NCBI GenBank assembly: GCA_009746045.1
Contig: RPFO01001330.1
Location: 1 to 47,280, forward strand
DNA length: 47,280 bases
DNA from: Mesostigma viride
Lineage: Eukaryota > Streptophyta > Mesostigmatophyceae > Mesostigmatales > Mesostigmataceae
Direction: 5' to 3'
Of this stretch, positions 21,219 through 28,652 are shown in pieces. The number at the start of each line of letters is the position of its first letter. The first letter of the stretch is position 1. The translations under genes and the position numbers were made by a program. The notes beneath the pieces are model-generated. The model did no database searches. It worked only from the letters and a program-made list of their open reading frames with translations, and had not been told where the DNA came from.

Positions 21219-22712
21219 ATGGACGCCTTCTCCGTTTTGTGCGAGGCCGCTCAGGCTCAGGCTCAGACTAAGGCTAAGGATCAGGCACTCCTTGCGATCC
21301 CGGAAATGCACTCTCTGAACCTCTCTGACGACGAGAAGGAGGCCGCCACCGCGCTCGCCACGCTCAAAATCGTGCCCGAGGTCATCAAGGCGGTCCAGGC
21401 GGGCACGGGGGCTGCAAACAACAACAACAACAAGCAGACGCCCGCGCCCACGCCCGCGCCCACGCAGACGCAGACGCAGCCGCAGACGCAGACGCAGGCA
21501 AACGCCAACGTCAACCTCAACGCGCAGAGGCCAAAACGACCCCTGGAGATGGCGCCCGCGCCTTTGCCCGCCCCGGCCCTTTCGCCAGCCCTTTCGCAGG
21601 CCCCTGCGCCCACGCCCATCCTCTCGCTGCCGGAGGGAGCCGTCACCATGGAGGTCGTGCACCCGGACGGGAGGAAGGAGCTCGTTTACCGCATCGTGCC
21701 CGCGGTGGTGGCGGCAAAGAGAGCGAAGACGGTCATCTCCGTCGCCGTGGGCGTGCCCTGCAACCCGCAGACCGTCGTGGGCGTGCCCAAGCTGCCCCAA
21801 GTCGTGCCCAGGCCCGCGGGGCCCCCGCTCCTGCCGCCCGTCAAGCTCTTCGCGCAGGGGATGCAGAACCTCGCCAGGATGCAAGTCGCCGCGACCGCCA
21901 TGGCCGCCAGAAGCCCCGTCCTCGCACAGCCGCAGCCGCAGCCGCAGCAGCCGCAGCAGCCGAGGCAGATCCTCCCCAACCACGTGCTCATCAACAGGGA
22001 CGTGCCCGTTCACGCGCCCAGGCAGCACTCCGCGCAGGTCAGGGCGCTGCTCACGAGGAACCCGGCAGCCAGGGTCTTCCCCACGCCGGCGGGCGAGCAG
22101 CACAAGGTCGACAGGCTCCTCCTGCTGCCCGGGGAGGACAGGAAGCCCGCGCGCGTGGAGAACATCGACCCGGAGCAGGAGGCCAAGCTCGTCTACCCCC
22201 TCGTGGTGGTCACGCCCGCCAAGTGCTGGGGGCAGATGCCCACCAAGGTGCCGCTCGACAAGGCCGAGGACAAGGAGCAGGAGGCCATCTGGAGGAACAT
22301 CCGCAACGCCCAGATCGAGGAGGGGTGGAGGCAGCCGTGCGTGCTGGCGGGGACCTGCAAGGCGGTCAGGGCCGAGAGGGACGCGGTGGACGCCTGCCTG
22401 GCCAAGATCGCGCCCTCGTCTCCGGAGATGGCGGCTCGCATCGACCAGCGCGCGGCGTTGCGCACGCAGGCGCTGGCTCTGGCGACTCTGAACGAGCACG
22501 TCTTGAGGGACTTGCTTCCTCTGGTGCCCGAGGACCGCCGGCGGGACTATGCTACGATGGCGAGGGAGTTCAGCTTCTTCGCGAGGAGCACTGTGGTGCG
22601 GGCTTGCGCTTCCGCGGGTCGCTCTGGTGCTGCCGCTATTCAGAATAGGGTGGCTAACTTGCGGGACAAGGCGACGGCGCTGTTCTCGTACACGCCCGTG
22701 GGCGAGCTGTAG
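21219..22712 (+). CDS. Large Ala/Pro/Gln-rich protein, unknown, probably nuclear
   Basis: A 497-residue protein. The N-terminal 65 residues are helical and charged (NLSDDEKEAATALATLK). Then come an Asn run and Pro-Thr/Gln-Thr repeats (about 68-100), a basic RPKRPLEM segment, Pro/Ala-rich stretches, and a globular part with the basic KRAKTVIS. Gln-Pro runs lie near 230-245. From about 270 on the protein is well mixed and probably folded (MPTKVPLDKAEDKEQEAIWR). Basic clusters could be nuclear localisation signals. No family is recognised. Base composition is very GC-rich, and AATAAA signals follow the stop within 100 bases. A 595-codon antisense frame covers it but is a shadow of the GC-rich codons. 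Confidence 0.8.
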   Translation: MDAFSVLCEAAQAQAQTKAKDQALLAIPEMHSLNLSDDEKEAATALATLKIVPEVIKAVQAGTGAANNNNNKQTPAPTPAPTQTQTQPQTQTQANANVNLNAQRPKRPLEMAPAPLPAPALSPALSQAPAPTPILSLPEGAVTMEVVHPDGRKELVYRIVPAVVAAKRAKTVISVAVGVPCNPQTVVGVPKLPQVVPRPAGPPLLPPVKLFAQGMQNLARMQVAATAMAARSPVLAQPQPQPQQPQQPRQILPNHVLINRDVPVHAPRQHSAQVRALLTRNPAARVFPTPAGEQHKVDRLLLLPGEDRKPARVENIDPEQEAKLVYPLVVVTPAKCWGQMPTKVPLDKAEDKEQEAIWRNIRNAQIEEGWRQPCVLAGTCKAVRAERDAVDACLAKIAPSSPEMAARIDQRAALRTQALALATLNEHVLRDLLPLVPEDRRRDYATMAREFSFFARSTVVRACASAGRSGAAAIQNRVANLRDKATALFSYTPVGEL

Positions 22713-22780
22713 ATGGGGATACTTGGGGATACTTGGGGACTTGGGTATTGGACTTGGACTTGGGGAATTGATGGATGAGT

Positions 22781-22813
22781 AATAAAGAACTTTATTGATG
22801 AATGAATAATAAA
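22781..22813 (+). terminator. Tandem AATAAA signals in a small palindrome
   Basis: AATAAA at 22,781-22,786 and 22,808-22,813, with a third at 22,982-22,987. The first sits in the hairpin-forming palindrome AATAAAGAACTTTATT. Located 69-100 bases after the stop of the 21,219-22,712 gene. Confidence 0.6.
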
Positions 22814-23440
22814 GTGTTTCAATGAGTGGATCAATCATCATCCAAGAATTTATTAAAATTCGTCAAAATGGCGGCATAGAGCGGCACAAGCCTTTAAATG
22901 CCTAGATTAAATGCCTCTCACTTCCCGGGACCCGGGAATTAGAAGTTTACACACAATGAGTAAACCTCGGCATGTGTGAATAATAAAGGCCTCTCGATGC
23001 CCGGGACTGGGGGGTTTGAAGTTTACACATGACCCCATCCCCTCCCGGGGGTCGCGTGTGGTGTCGGCCCTCTCTCGGCCCGCGTGGGGCGTGGGGCCGT
23101 GGGCGGGCCGTGGGCGGGCCGTGTGGAGCAAAAGGATCCTTACATCTAGGGGGTAAAAGAAACAAAAAAGCAAAAGGTGTGGGGGTTCGAACCTGCGTTT
23201 CTGTCATCTTCCCAGCTAAGGGTAGCCACTCCGCGCCGGTCCGTTCCCGTTAGCTGCGTGCCTCGGGTCCGCGTTTCTGCCATCTTCCCAGTCAAGGGTA
23301 GCGACTCCGCGCGATCCCTCCGCCCGCAGGCGATTGTAAATCTCTGGTTTTTTCCCCTTATAAGCGTGTTTTTTCTGGGCGCAGTTGGCGGCGGTGTGCT
23401 GGCGGGGCTGTTTGGGCATCTGGCCGTCCATTCACTTTCC
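22814..23440. other. Intergenic region with a tRNA-promoter-like B box and a 44-bp duplication
   Basis: GGTTCGAACC (about 23,184-23,193) is a perfect palindromic RNA polymerase III B-box match. It is followed by two direct copies of a segment around GCGTTTCTG(T/C)CATCTTCCCAG (about 23,194-23,238 and 23,270-23,314). On the minus strand this resembles a degenerate tRNA-like unit, but I cannot fold a complete cloverleaf. GGGCGGGCCGTG repeats lie at 23,100-23,125. No protein gene. Confidence 0.35.
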
Positions 23441-23444
23441 ACCC

Positions 23445-23467
23445 TTCTAGAAGCCCGTACTATAATA
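23445..23467 (+). promoter_or_regulatory. TTCTAGAA palindrome and TATA-like box before the F-box gene
   Basis: TTCTAGAA (23,445-23,452), then CTATAATAG starting at about 23,460, roughly 100 bases before the ATG at 23,561. The same palindrome occurs in the two divergent promoters to the left. Confidence 0.45.
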
Positions 23468-23560
23468 GTTCCGAGCTCAGGAGCGTTCGTTGCTTATTTG
23501 AAATTGTCACCCGCTCTCTGACGAAAGGGGTCCCCGTCCTCGCACGCCATTCTCGCAGCG

Positions 23561-24217
23561 ATGGAGATCGGTGAAGGAGAGCCCGCGTCCTACGAGTCCC
23601 TCCCCCCGGAACTCATCAAAAAGATCGTGGAAAAGTCTTGGCCGTTCGGCGATGGCATCAACAAGGCCACGCAGAAAGCGTACGAGGAGGTGAAACGAGA
23701 GAAGTTGGAAGAGGAATATCTCAAAACGCGGTACGTGAACTTGGAGCTCGCCGTTTCCAAAGAACTGGCGTTTCGTCAGGAGGCCGAGATCGACCGCATC
23801 GACCCTCTTCTCGAACAGAGGACGGACGAACAACTGCGAGGGGTGATGGCCGCCCTCACGCCCGAAAGGCTCCAAGAGTGCGAGGACGCCGTTTTCACGC
23901 CCCGGGGGGACAAAATCCACAAGATGTGGGCCCTTTGGGAGGAGTTGGAGGAAGGCATCGTGCACGTGATGGAGCTGAGGGTGTCTAACAGCATGAGGCG
24001 CAGAGTGGAGGAGCGGCTGTACGACGTCGCCGGGAGGAACTGGACTTTGCAAGAACGCGCGCACAGTTTCGTGTTCAAGACGTTCAACCAGCTAGAGCGT
24101 CAGGAAATAATGGCGGGAAGAAGTACGACCGGATTTCATTGGGAACGTTCCGGGTGGTGGTCGAGCGCTACGACGCGACATGTGGACCAATATTCGAACA
24201 CCACCGTGCTTCAATAG
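23561..24217 (+). CDS. F-box-like helical protein
   Basis: A 218-residue protein. Residues 10-28 (YESLPPELIKKIVEKSW) match the start of an F-box (L-P-x-E-[LI]-x-x-x-I). The rest is a long charged, probably coiled-coil region (EEVKREKLEEEYLKTRY) and further helices. F-box proteins bind Skp1 and recruit targets to SCF ubiquitin ligases; giant viruses encode many. There is no recognisable substrate-binding repeat such as ankyrin or LRR. The C-terminal 30 residues are less protein-like, and the natural end could be earlier if the frame is disturbed. It is preceded by a TTCTAGAA palindrome and a TATA-like box. Confidence 0.65.
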   Translation: MEIGEGEPASYESLPPELIKKIVEKSWPFGDGINKATQKAYEEVKREKLEEEYLKTRYVNLELAVSKELAFRQEAEIDRIDPLLEQRTDEQLRGVMAALTPERLQECEDAVFTPRGDKIHKMWALWEELEEGIVHVMELRVSNSMRRRVEERLYDVAGRNWTLQERAHSFVFKTFNQLERQEIMAGRSTTGFHWERSGWWSSATTRHVDQYSNTTVLQ

Positions 24218-24400
24218 TTCTCCTCCTTGGTCCTAGAGAGGACGGGGGTTTTGAAACAGTCGCGAAAGGATACGATGCGCGCGGGCCTCTTGTGCCTGCG
24301 AATCGTGAGCGTACATGTACGGCGTCTGTCCGTGCAATTCATGCATTATTTACGATAATCAATGAAAAAACCTTTTCGCATTCACAATGTGTGCACGCCC

Positions 24401-24568
24401 ATGGGTTGTTGTTATAGCGTAGAAACTGCCACGAGCTACGATAAAGATATAGGGTCGACGGTGCGAATGAGCACGGAGGGAGCTCAATTGTGCGCCGAGT
24501 ACGCCTCGGCCCTGCGTTCCGTCCAGAAGGAATCTCCCCCATTGCCGTGCTCTACTCGGCCATCCTAA
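24401..24568 (+). CDS. Doubtful small ORF with N-myristoylation-like start
   Basis: A 55-residue frame starting MGCCYSVETATSYDKD. Gly2 with adjacent cysteines looks like a myristoylation/palmitoylation signal, and the start context CCCATGG is good. The remainder has no recognisable feature. It is the only candidate gene in the otherwise empty stretch 24,218-24,732. Confidence 0.25.
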   Translation: MGCCYSVETATSYDKDIGSTVRMSTEGAQLCAEYASALRSVQKESPPLPCSTRPS

Positions 24569-24732
24569 CGACTCGTTGTCACTTGTGCGTCAGGGGGCGG
24601 TATTTTGCGCGGCTTGCGTTCCGTTATGTCCCCAAAACGAACGTGCGTGGCCCCTTGTTCCGTCCAGCGAGTGTGGGAGGGCATCTGTGTGTCCTTTATT
24701 TACAATTCTCAAAATTTTTAACTGTGCGCGAC

Positions 24733-24999
24733 CTAGCGCCTCTTCTTTCGGTACCTGCGCTGGGCTATGGAGTGCGTGGCCGGCGTCGCGTAATCCGAAT
24801 ACCCTCCTGCGTTCAAATCGCCTCCCGGGACGGGGGTCGATTCGACCGCGGTCATATCTCGCATGGGACACGTGAACCCGCCTTGGTGCGCGGAGTGCTT
24901 CCGCGACTTTCGAGCGTGGGAGGCGCACGTCTTGTAGCCCTTTCGGGCGGCGTTGTTGCATTTGTGATTGTCCTTGGTCTTCGCACTGCACTGTGCCAT
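24733..24999 (-). CDS. Small zinc-knuckle protein (giant-virus CxAKT...C...CxxH type)
   Basis: An 88-residue protein starting MAQCSAKTKDNHKC. The pattern C-x-A-K-T...C...G-x-x-x-C-x-x-H (Cys4, Cys14, Cys24, His27) is a small predicted zinc-binding unit seen repeatedly at protein ends in giant viruses; I believe it corresponds to the family called DUF5763, but could not search. The rest is low complexity with a basic tail (RRYRKKRR). It could bind nucleic acid, but that is inference. Related units occur in this window at the C-terminus of the 25,830-26,441 protein and the N-termini of the genes at 29,716, 32,738, 34,590 and 35,612. Confidence 0.75.
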   Translation of the reverse strand: MAQCSAKTKDNHKCNNAARKGYKTCASHARKSRKHSAHQGGFTCPMRDMTAVESTPVPGGDLNAGGYSDYATPATHSIAQRRYRKKRR

Positions 25000-25034
25000 G
25001 TGGTTGTATAAAGAAGGTTCGAGAAAATTTCGAT

Positions 25035-25105
25035 GTTCTGGGCGAGATTCGAACTCGCGACTTTCGGTTCATAAGGCCGACGCTCTTCCACTGAGCTACC
25101 AGAAC
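25035..25105 (-). tRNA. tRNA-Ile (anticodon UAU)
   Basis: A 71-nt cloverleaf. The acceptor GTTCTGG pairs perfectly with CCAGAAC. The D arm is GCTC...GAGC. The T stem GCGAG/CTCGC encloses the loop TTCGAAT. The variable loop is five bases. The anticodon arm TCGGC-CTTATGA-ACCGA has four pairs and a C-A mismatch at 31-39; bases 34-36 read UAU, matching the Ile codon AUA. The discriminator base is A and CCA is not encoded. Giant viruses often carry one or a few tRNAs for codons rare in the host. The C-A mismatch might be edited or may mark early decay. Confidence 0.9.
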
Positions 25106-25135
25106 GTTCGTGTGGCGGTTACGAATCCGGAGAGA

Positions 25136-25177
25136 TTTGTAACCGCCGGAGAGGGTCAGTAGAGCAAAGGATAAAAG
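25136..25177 (+). promoter_or_regulatory. Promoter with TTTGTAACCGC element and TATA-like box
   Basis: TTTGTAACCGC (25,136-25,146) recurs at about 28,520 upstream of another plus-strand gene. GATAAAAG (25,170-25,177) lies 53 bases before the ATG at 25,230. Confidence 0.45.
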
Positions 25178-25229
25178 GGCATCCACGAAAGGGAGACGCA
25201 GTGGACACACGCAAAAACCAAAACAAACC

Positions 25230-25674
25230 ATGAAAGGCGCGAATCTGAAACTCGCCATGAAGGAGTGGGAGGACATGCTGCCAAAAACGAAAACGTGAGT
25301 GAGTTTTTTGCGTTTTTTGAATCGAGAACCAAAGCGCTGGATCCAAACACTTGTTCGCTTACCACGGTTCGCCCGGGTTGCCGCTTACGTACCGTTCCTC
25401 CTCGCGCAGGATTTTGAAGGAAGTTCCAGACGCGCCTCGTCCGCTGGGATTCTGGTGGATGAACGCAAAAGAGCGGAATGACATCGTTCTGGCGATGAGA
25501 AACGTCATAAGGAACATGGAAGAAGCGGCAAACAGAACGATGGCCATGAAAACGCCCCCTGAAGTGTGCAAACGCTTACACTCAATCGATGAAAACCGCT
25601 CCGTTATTTGGAACGCGGTGGCGGAGGGTTTTTGCGGTGTGACGGACGAGTGTAGCTGCGTCCGTCTTGTCTAG
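25230..25674 (+). CDS. Spliced gene, unknown small helical protein (exons 25230-25294 and 25410-25674)
   Basis: Exon 1 encodes 21 codons plus two bases, starting MKGANLKLAMKEWEDML. It ends at a perfect donor GTGAGT (25,295). The acceptor is pyrimidine-rich CCGTTCCTCCTCGCGCAG, ending at 25,409. Joining keeps the frame (phase 2), giving a 109-residue protein. Exon 2 begins ILKEVPDAPRPLGFWWM, followed by a helical segment (NDIVLAMRNVIRNMEEA) and a Cys-containing tail. Neither exon alone makes sense: exon 1 runs into a TGA within the donor, and exon 2's frame has no ATG giving the conserved-looking start. The family is unknown. A 115-nt spliceosomal intron is unusual in this otherwise intronless block. 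The gene lies just downstream of the tRNA with its own promoter elements. Confidence 0.65.
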
Positions 25675-25829
25675 CTGCTCGGCGGCCCGTAGGAGGGCGT
25701 CGATAGCAAGAGAGGCTTTTCAAAAATGGGCAGGAGTCGCCAGCCTCGGGCGAGATTGAATCTTTGATATTATGTATTACATCAAGCAAAAATATTTTTC
25801 ATTTTGAACGAGCATTGGCCATTTGATGA

Positions 25830-26441
25830 TCACTTTCTTGCGTGACACGCGCATGTTTTGCACCCCTTTCGAGGCTTGTTCCCGCACCTCTTTCCGGCGA
25901 GCGTCTGGGCACTACATTGTTGCTTGACACCGGTCGAATGCGCTCTGTTCGTGTGCCTTACGCCCGAGTACTTTCTCCTTTTCAGTGGATCTTCTACCAT
26001 ATTCGCCGCTCTCGCTCGGGATGTCAAACGTTCTATGTTTTGATTCTGCCGAGTAGCTTCTATTTTTATCCTCTTGATCCTGTCTTTTAGCGTTCCTCTC
26101 ATCTCCTCGACTTCTTCGGCTGGGTATCGTCTCGACTGAGACAATTCTCTCATCGTCCATCCATATGTTTGGTCGAGTTCGCCCTTCGTTTCTTTAGCTT
26201 GTTCTATTTGACGTCTCAAATCTGTTTTCGCATTATCCAGAACTTGCTTTTCCCAAGGTCGGCTAAAAAGCAGAGGTGTGTCCTCGGACTCGGTATTTGA
26301 TGGAAGGGCCCGCGGGCGGGGTTCCGGCACTGGAAAAGGGAGCTCTCTGGGTGGTGCGCTCTCGTTTTTGACTTCGTCTTCACGGTCGACACCGGGTCCA
26401 CGTGCCCGGTGAAAGCGCCTAGTGGATCGTTTCCGGGGCAT
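25830..26441 (-). CDS. Coiled-coil protein with C-terminal zinc knuckle
   Basis: A 203-residue protein. The basic N-terminus MPRKRSTRRFHR is followed by a Pro-rich linker (about 30-60). Next is a charged helical/coiled-coil centre (TDLRRQIEQAKETKGELDQ and RIKRIKIEATRQNQN), then a C-terminal zinc knuckle in the last 30 residues: CSAQT...C...GCKTCACH. The knuckle closely resembles the N-terminal one of the 24,733-24,999 protein (GYKTCASHARK versus GCKTCACHARK), so the unit has moved between protein ends. Together with the tiny gene just upstream it is bracketed by a perfect 16-bp direct repeat (25,806-25,821 and 26,542-26,557). Function unknown. Confidence 0.75.
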   Translation of the reverse strand: MPRKRSTRRFHRARGPGVDREDEVKNESAPPRELPFPVPEPRPRALPSNTESEDTPLLFSRPWEKQVLDNAKTDLRRQIEQAKETKGELDQTYGWTMRELSQSRRYPAEEVEEMRGTLKDRIKRIKIEATRQNQNIERLTSRARAANMVEDPLKRRKYSGVRHTNRAHSTGVKQQCSAQTLAGKRCGNKPRKGCKTCACHARK

Positions 26442-26460
26442 CTCCGTGTATAGATTCGTC

Positions 26461-26538
26461 TTAGTTTTTTTTACGCTCCGAATTTCGACGATTCGACCAG
26501 TACCGGTTGTAGCGGAACTCGATCACGCGCGCGAACAT
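26461..26538 (-). CDS. 25-residue conserved basic peptide
   Basis: A short ORF beginning MFARVIEFRYNRYWSNRR and ending with a Lys-rich tail. The segment ARVIEFRYNRYWSNRR is repeated without change at residue level at 27,860-27,922 (starting MTAGLARV), although the DNA differs at many third positions. Silent divergence with an unchanged peptide argues for selection on the protein. It is either an independent microprotein or a detached exon/N-terminal piece of the neighbouring Bro-like family. It stops 20 bases before the start of the 25,830-26,441 gene. Confidence 0.5.
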   Translation of the reverse strand: MFARVIEFRYNRYWSNRRNSERKKN

Positions 26539-26626
26539 TTGGAACGAGCATTGGCCAGATTTTATTAATGAACAATTTTTACTTCATTTATTGCCATTTT
26601 TGTAAAATATCGATACAAATCGATGT

Positions 26627-27523
26627 TTAAGAAGTGATAGGAAGGAAGCGCTGGGGAGGACCCTCGAGCGCCTTCCGACTAGTCAGGTATTGCTCTCTCT
26701 TGCGTTTATTCTCGAGCGCAAACGCGCGGTCCACAGGGATCTTGGCTTCCTCGTGGACGCCGTTCTCTTTAAAGAAGTCGAACATGCCCCTTCCGAGCTG
26801 AGTGATGCTCTTGACGGGGTCTATTCCCTTGGAAATGTTCTTCTTGTTGATTATGTTCATCAAGTCCACTCCGGCGCTCATCTCCTCTGAGAAGTAGTCG
26901 CGCGTCGAGTCGCTCTTCTTCATGTTGTGCAGGTGTCGAATAGCGGGCGTGTGCATTCCCGATACGGCGAAGTTCTCCGTTTCGTTGATGAACGCGTACA
27001 CCTTCGGCCCGGCCTTCTTCTCGGGGTTGTCCATGAACAGCTTGACGGCGGCCATGTGCTCCTTGGTGCTCTGACAGCTCTTGACGCGCTTGTCGTCTTC
27101 CAAGGCCACCTTCTCCGATGCCCTCGCGTAGATATCGTCGGCCAACGACACGTCTGCGTTCAGGTACCGCTCGAGGAGGATCGAGATGTTCTCTCGGAAA
27201 TTGGCAGCCATCTTGCCAGGAAGGAGCATGATGATTCGAGTCAAGCCCTGACGGTCGGTCACGGGGGTGTCTCGCTGCCCTTGACCTGGAAAACGGAAGT
27301 AGTGGCTGAGGGCCACCACTTCGGGATGGGTCTGCTTGAGGCGTAACCAAGTCTTTTTGGCACACGAATCACCGATAGCGGTCATCGCGTCATACACCGA
27401 TATCTCACCGTCTGGAGTCATCTTAATTTTGCCCGAGAACTGAGGGTAGTCATCCTTCCCCTCCGCGGGGGAGAGATACGCCGCAAGGGACGCCATGGCG
27501 GCGTGGTGTTTTCGCGTGTTCAT
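26627..27523 (-). CDS. Bro-N/KilA-N-like protein
   Basis: A 298-residue protein. Residues 40-130 show the pattern of viral Bro-N-type domains: EISVYDAMTAIG, HPEVVALSHYFRFPGQGQ, RDTPVTDRQGL, IIMLLPGK and ISILLERYLNADVSL. Such domains are widespread in large DNA viruses and phages, bind DNA in characterised members, and are thought to regulate transcription or replication. The C-terminal half (MSAGVDLMNIINKKNIS and onward) is helical and unassigned. A shorter, degenerate relative lies immediately upstream (27,614-27,922), indicating local duplication. The start is the ATG at 27,523. Confidence 0.75.
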   Translation of the reverse strand: MNTRKHHAAMASLAAYLSPAEGKDDYPQFSGKIKMTPDGEISVYDAMTAIGDSCAKKTWLRLKQTHPEVVALSHYFRFPGQGQRDTPVTDRQGLTRIIMLLPGKMAANFRENISILLERYLNADVSLADDIYARASEKVALEDDKRVKSCQSTKEHMAAVKLFMDNPEKKAGPKVYAFINETENFAVSGMHTPAIRHLHNMKKSDSTRDYFSEEMSAGVDLMNIINKKNISKGIDPVKSITQLGRGMFDFFKENGVHEEAKIPVDRAFALENKRKREQYLTSRKALEGPPQRFLPITS

Positions 27524-27613
27524 GTCCCACGCATCGAATTAATCCCGTCTTCCAGGAACGCGGTCGAAGCGTCTCGAACCGTGGAACCGTTCAGAGCGCC
27601 GCGCCAGTCCGGA

Positions 27614-27922
27614 TCAGTCGAGTTCGGCGCCGAGGTAGTTGCGGCAGAGGATGCGCATATTCTCTCGCTGCTCCTTGTTTTGGACAGGCAGTTTCCTAAG
27701 AATGGCGACCATCGCCGACGGTTTGCAAACGGGGGTAAACGTCCTCCTGGTGTCTCGCTGCCCCTGACCGGGAAAACGGAAGTTGTCGGCCAGGCCGACA
27801 ACTTCGGGATGCGCCTTTTGCAAGGCACGAGCCCTTCTTTTCCGCTGTCGCTTCGGCCTTTCGACGATTTGACCAGTACCGGTTGTACCGAAACTCGATC
27901 ACTCGCGCGAGACCCGCGGTCA
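27614..27922 (-). pseudogene. Degenerate Bro-N-like copy preceded by the ARVIEFRYNRYWSNRR peptide
   Basis: Two reading frames are involved. From the ATG at 27,922 one frame encodes MTAGLARVIEFRYNRYWSN. From about 27,860 down to 27,614 another frame encodes HPEVVGLADNFRFPGQGQ, RDT, TPV and RENMRILCRNYLG, clearly related to residues 66-121 of the intact Bro-like protein. The second frame has no ATG of its own, so expression would need a frameshift or splicing. It stops soon after the domain. Most likely it is a decayed duplicate; a fused microprotein-Bro gene disrupted by one indel is the alternative. Confidence 0.6.
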
Positions 27923-28035
27923 TTTTCGCGGGAGAACGCGGAGGCTCCGGAGGCGGAGAGTAACGCGGGCCCGTCCATAGGCCGATCGGGGATCGCGGTT
28001 TAGGAGCGAAGCACGAAAACATTCCGATTCCTACC

Positions 28036-28440
28036 TTAGGATTCGATATCTTCGTCCTCGGACTCCAAGGACCTCGTAAAGAGCATGGCGTACACGTTGG
28101 CAACGTTAAAACGCACGTAGTTGACGAGTAAAAACGCCAACAAGCCCTTCACGAGCCCCGCGCGCACAAAACCAGGCACGAAGATGACGCACGTGATCAG
28201 CAACTGCACGAAAAACGGTACGGACTTTACGAGGACCGTCTTGACGGTTTCTTCTTCCTGATCGATCTGCATCATTCTCGTCCACGCGACGGAAACCATG
28301 ATCCAGATAAGGGGGGACACGATGATGTCGAAGATCTTCAGGCCGGATCCGAAGCATACGGACAGGAACGACGGAGCGACCGGGGCCGGGGCCGGGGCTG
28401 GGGGGCCGCCAGACGTTTGTAACTTCTCTTCGGGATTCAT
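28036..28440 (-). CDS. Small multi-pass membrane protein
   Basis: A 134-residue protein. A Pro/Ala-rich N-terminal segment (residues 12-24) precedes hydrophobic stretches around IFDIIVSPLIWIMVSVAW, FFVQLLITCVIFVPGFV and GLLAFLLVNYV. The tail is acidic (ESEDEDIES). Three probable membrane spans suggest a virion or host-membrane protein; no family is recognised. The Pro-Ala codons produce four G-runs on the plus strand (about 28,380-28,406). Its start overlaps the first of two promoter modules serving the opposite strand. Confidence 0.7.
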   Translation of the reverse strand: MNPEEKLQTSGGPPAPAPAPVAPSFLSVCFGSGLKIFDIIVSPLIWIMVSVAWTRMMQIDQEEETVKTVLVKSVPFFVQLLITCVIFVPGFVRAGLVKGLLAFLLVNYVRFNVANVYAMLFTRSLESEDEDIES

Positions 28441-28570
28441 CGCACGAGAGCCACACCTTCTGCTTAGATGGTATAAAAACCTGACACACGAGAAAGAGTC
28501 GGCGCGGCGCCATTGAAACGTTTGTAACCGCTTTTCGGGACTCGCCTGCCAAGAAGGTATAAAAACCTGC
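28413..28570 (+). promoter_or_regulatory. Duplicated promoter module with two TATA boxes
   Basis: ACGTTTGTAAC followed by a TTCGGGA word occurs at 28,413 and again at 28,518. Each is followed by the identical GGTATAAAAACCTG (TATAAAA at 28,472-28,478 and 28,558-28,564). The second TATA lies 89 bases upstream of the ATG at 28,653. The first copy overlaps the 5' end of the minus-strand gene. Confidence 0.6.
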
Positions 28571-28652
28571 GAGTGACGCCTTCTCGTCTCACCCCGCTCT
28601 CTCTCTCACACACACAGAAGCGCTCTCACTCTCTCCTTCTCGAGCCGCAACC

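Noticed and set aside
21054-22841. 595-codon antisense open frame opposite the 21,219-22,712 gene
   Set aside because: Arg/Leu/Gly/His-rich shadow of GC-rich codons; the plus frame has domain-like composition, promoter elements and polyadenylation signals.
27520-27978. 152-codon minus-strand frame from an ATG at 27,978
   Set aside because: Ser/Arg/Pro-rich and out of phase with both the conserved peptide and the Bro-like segment in the same stretch.
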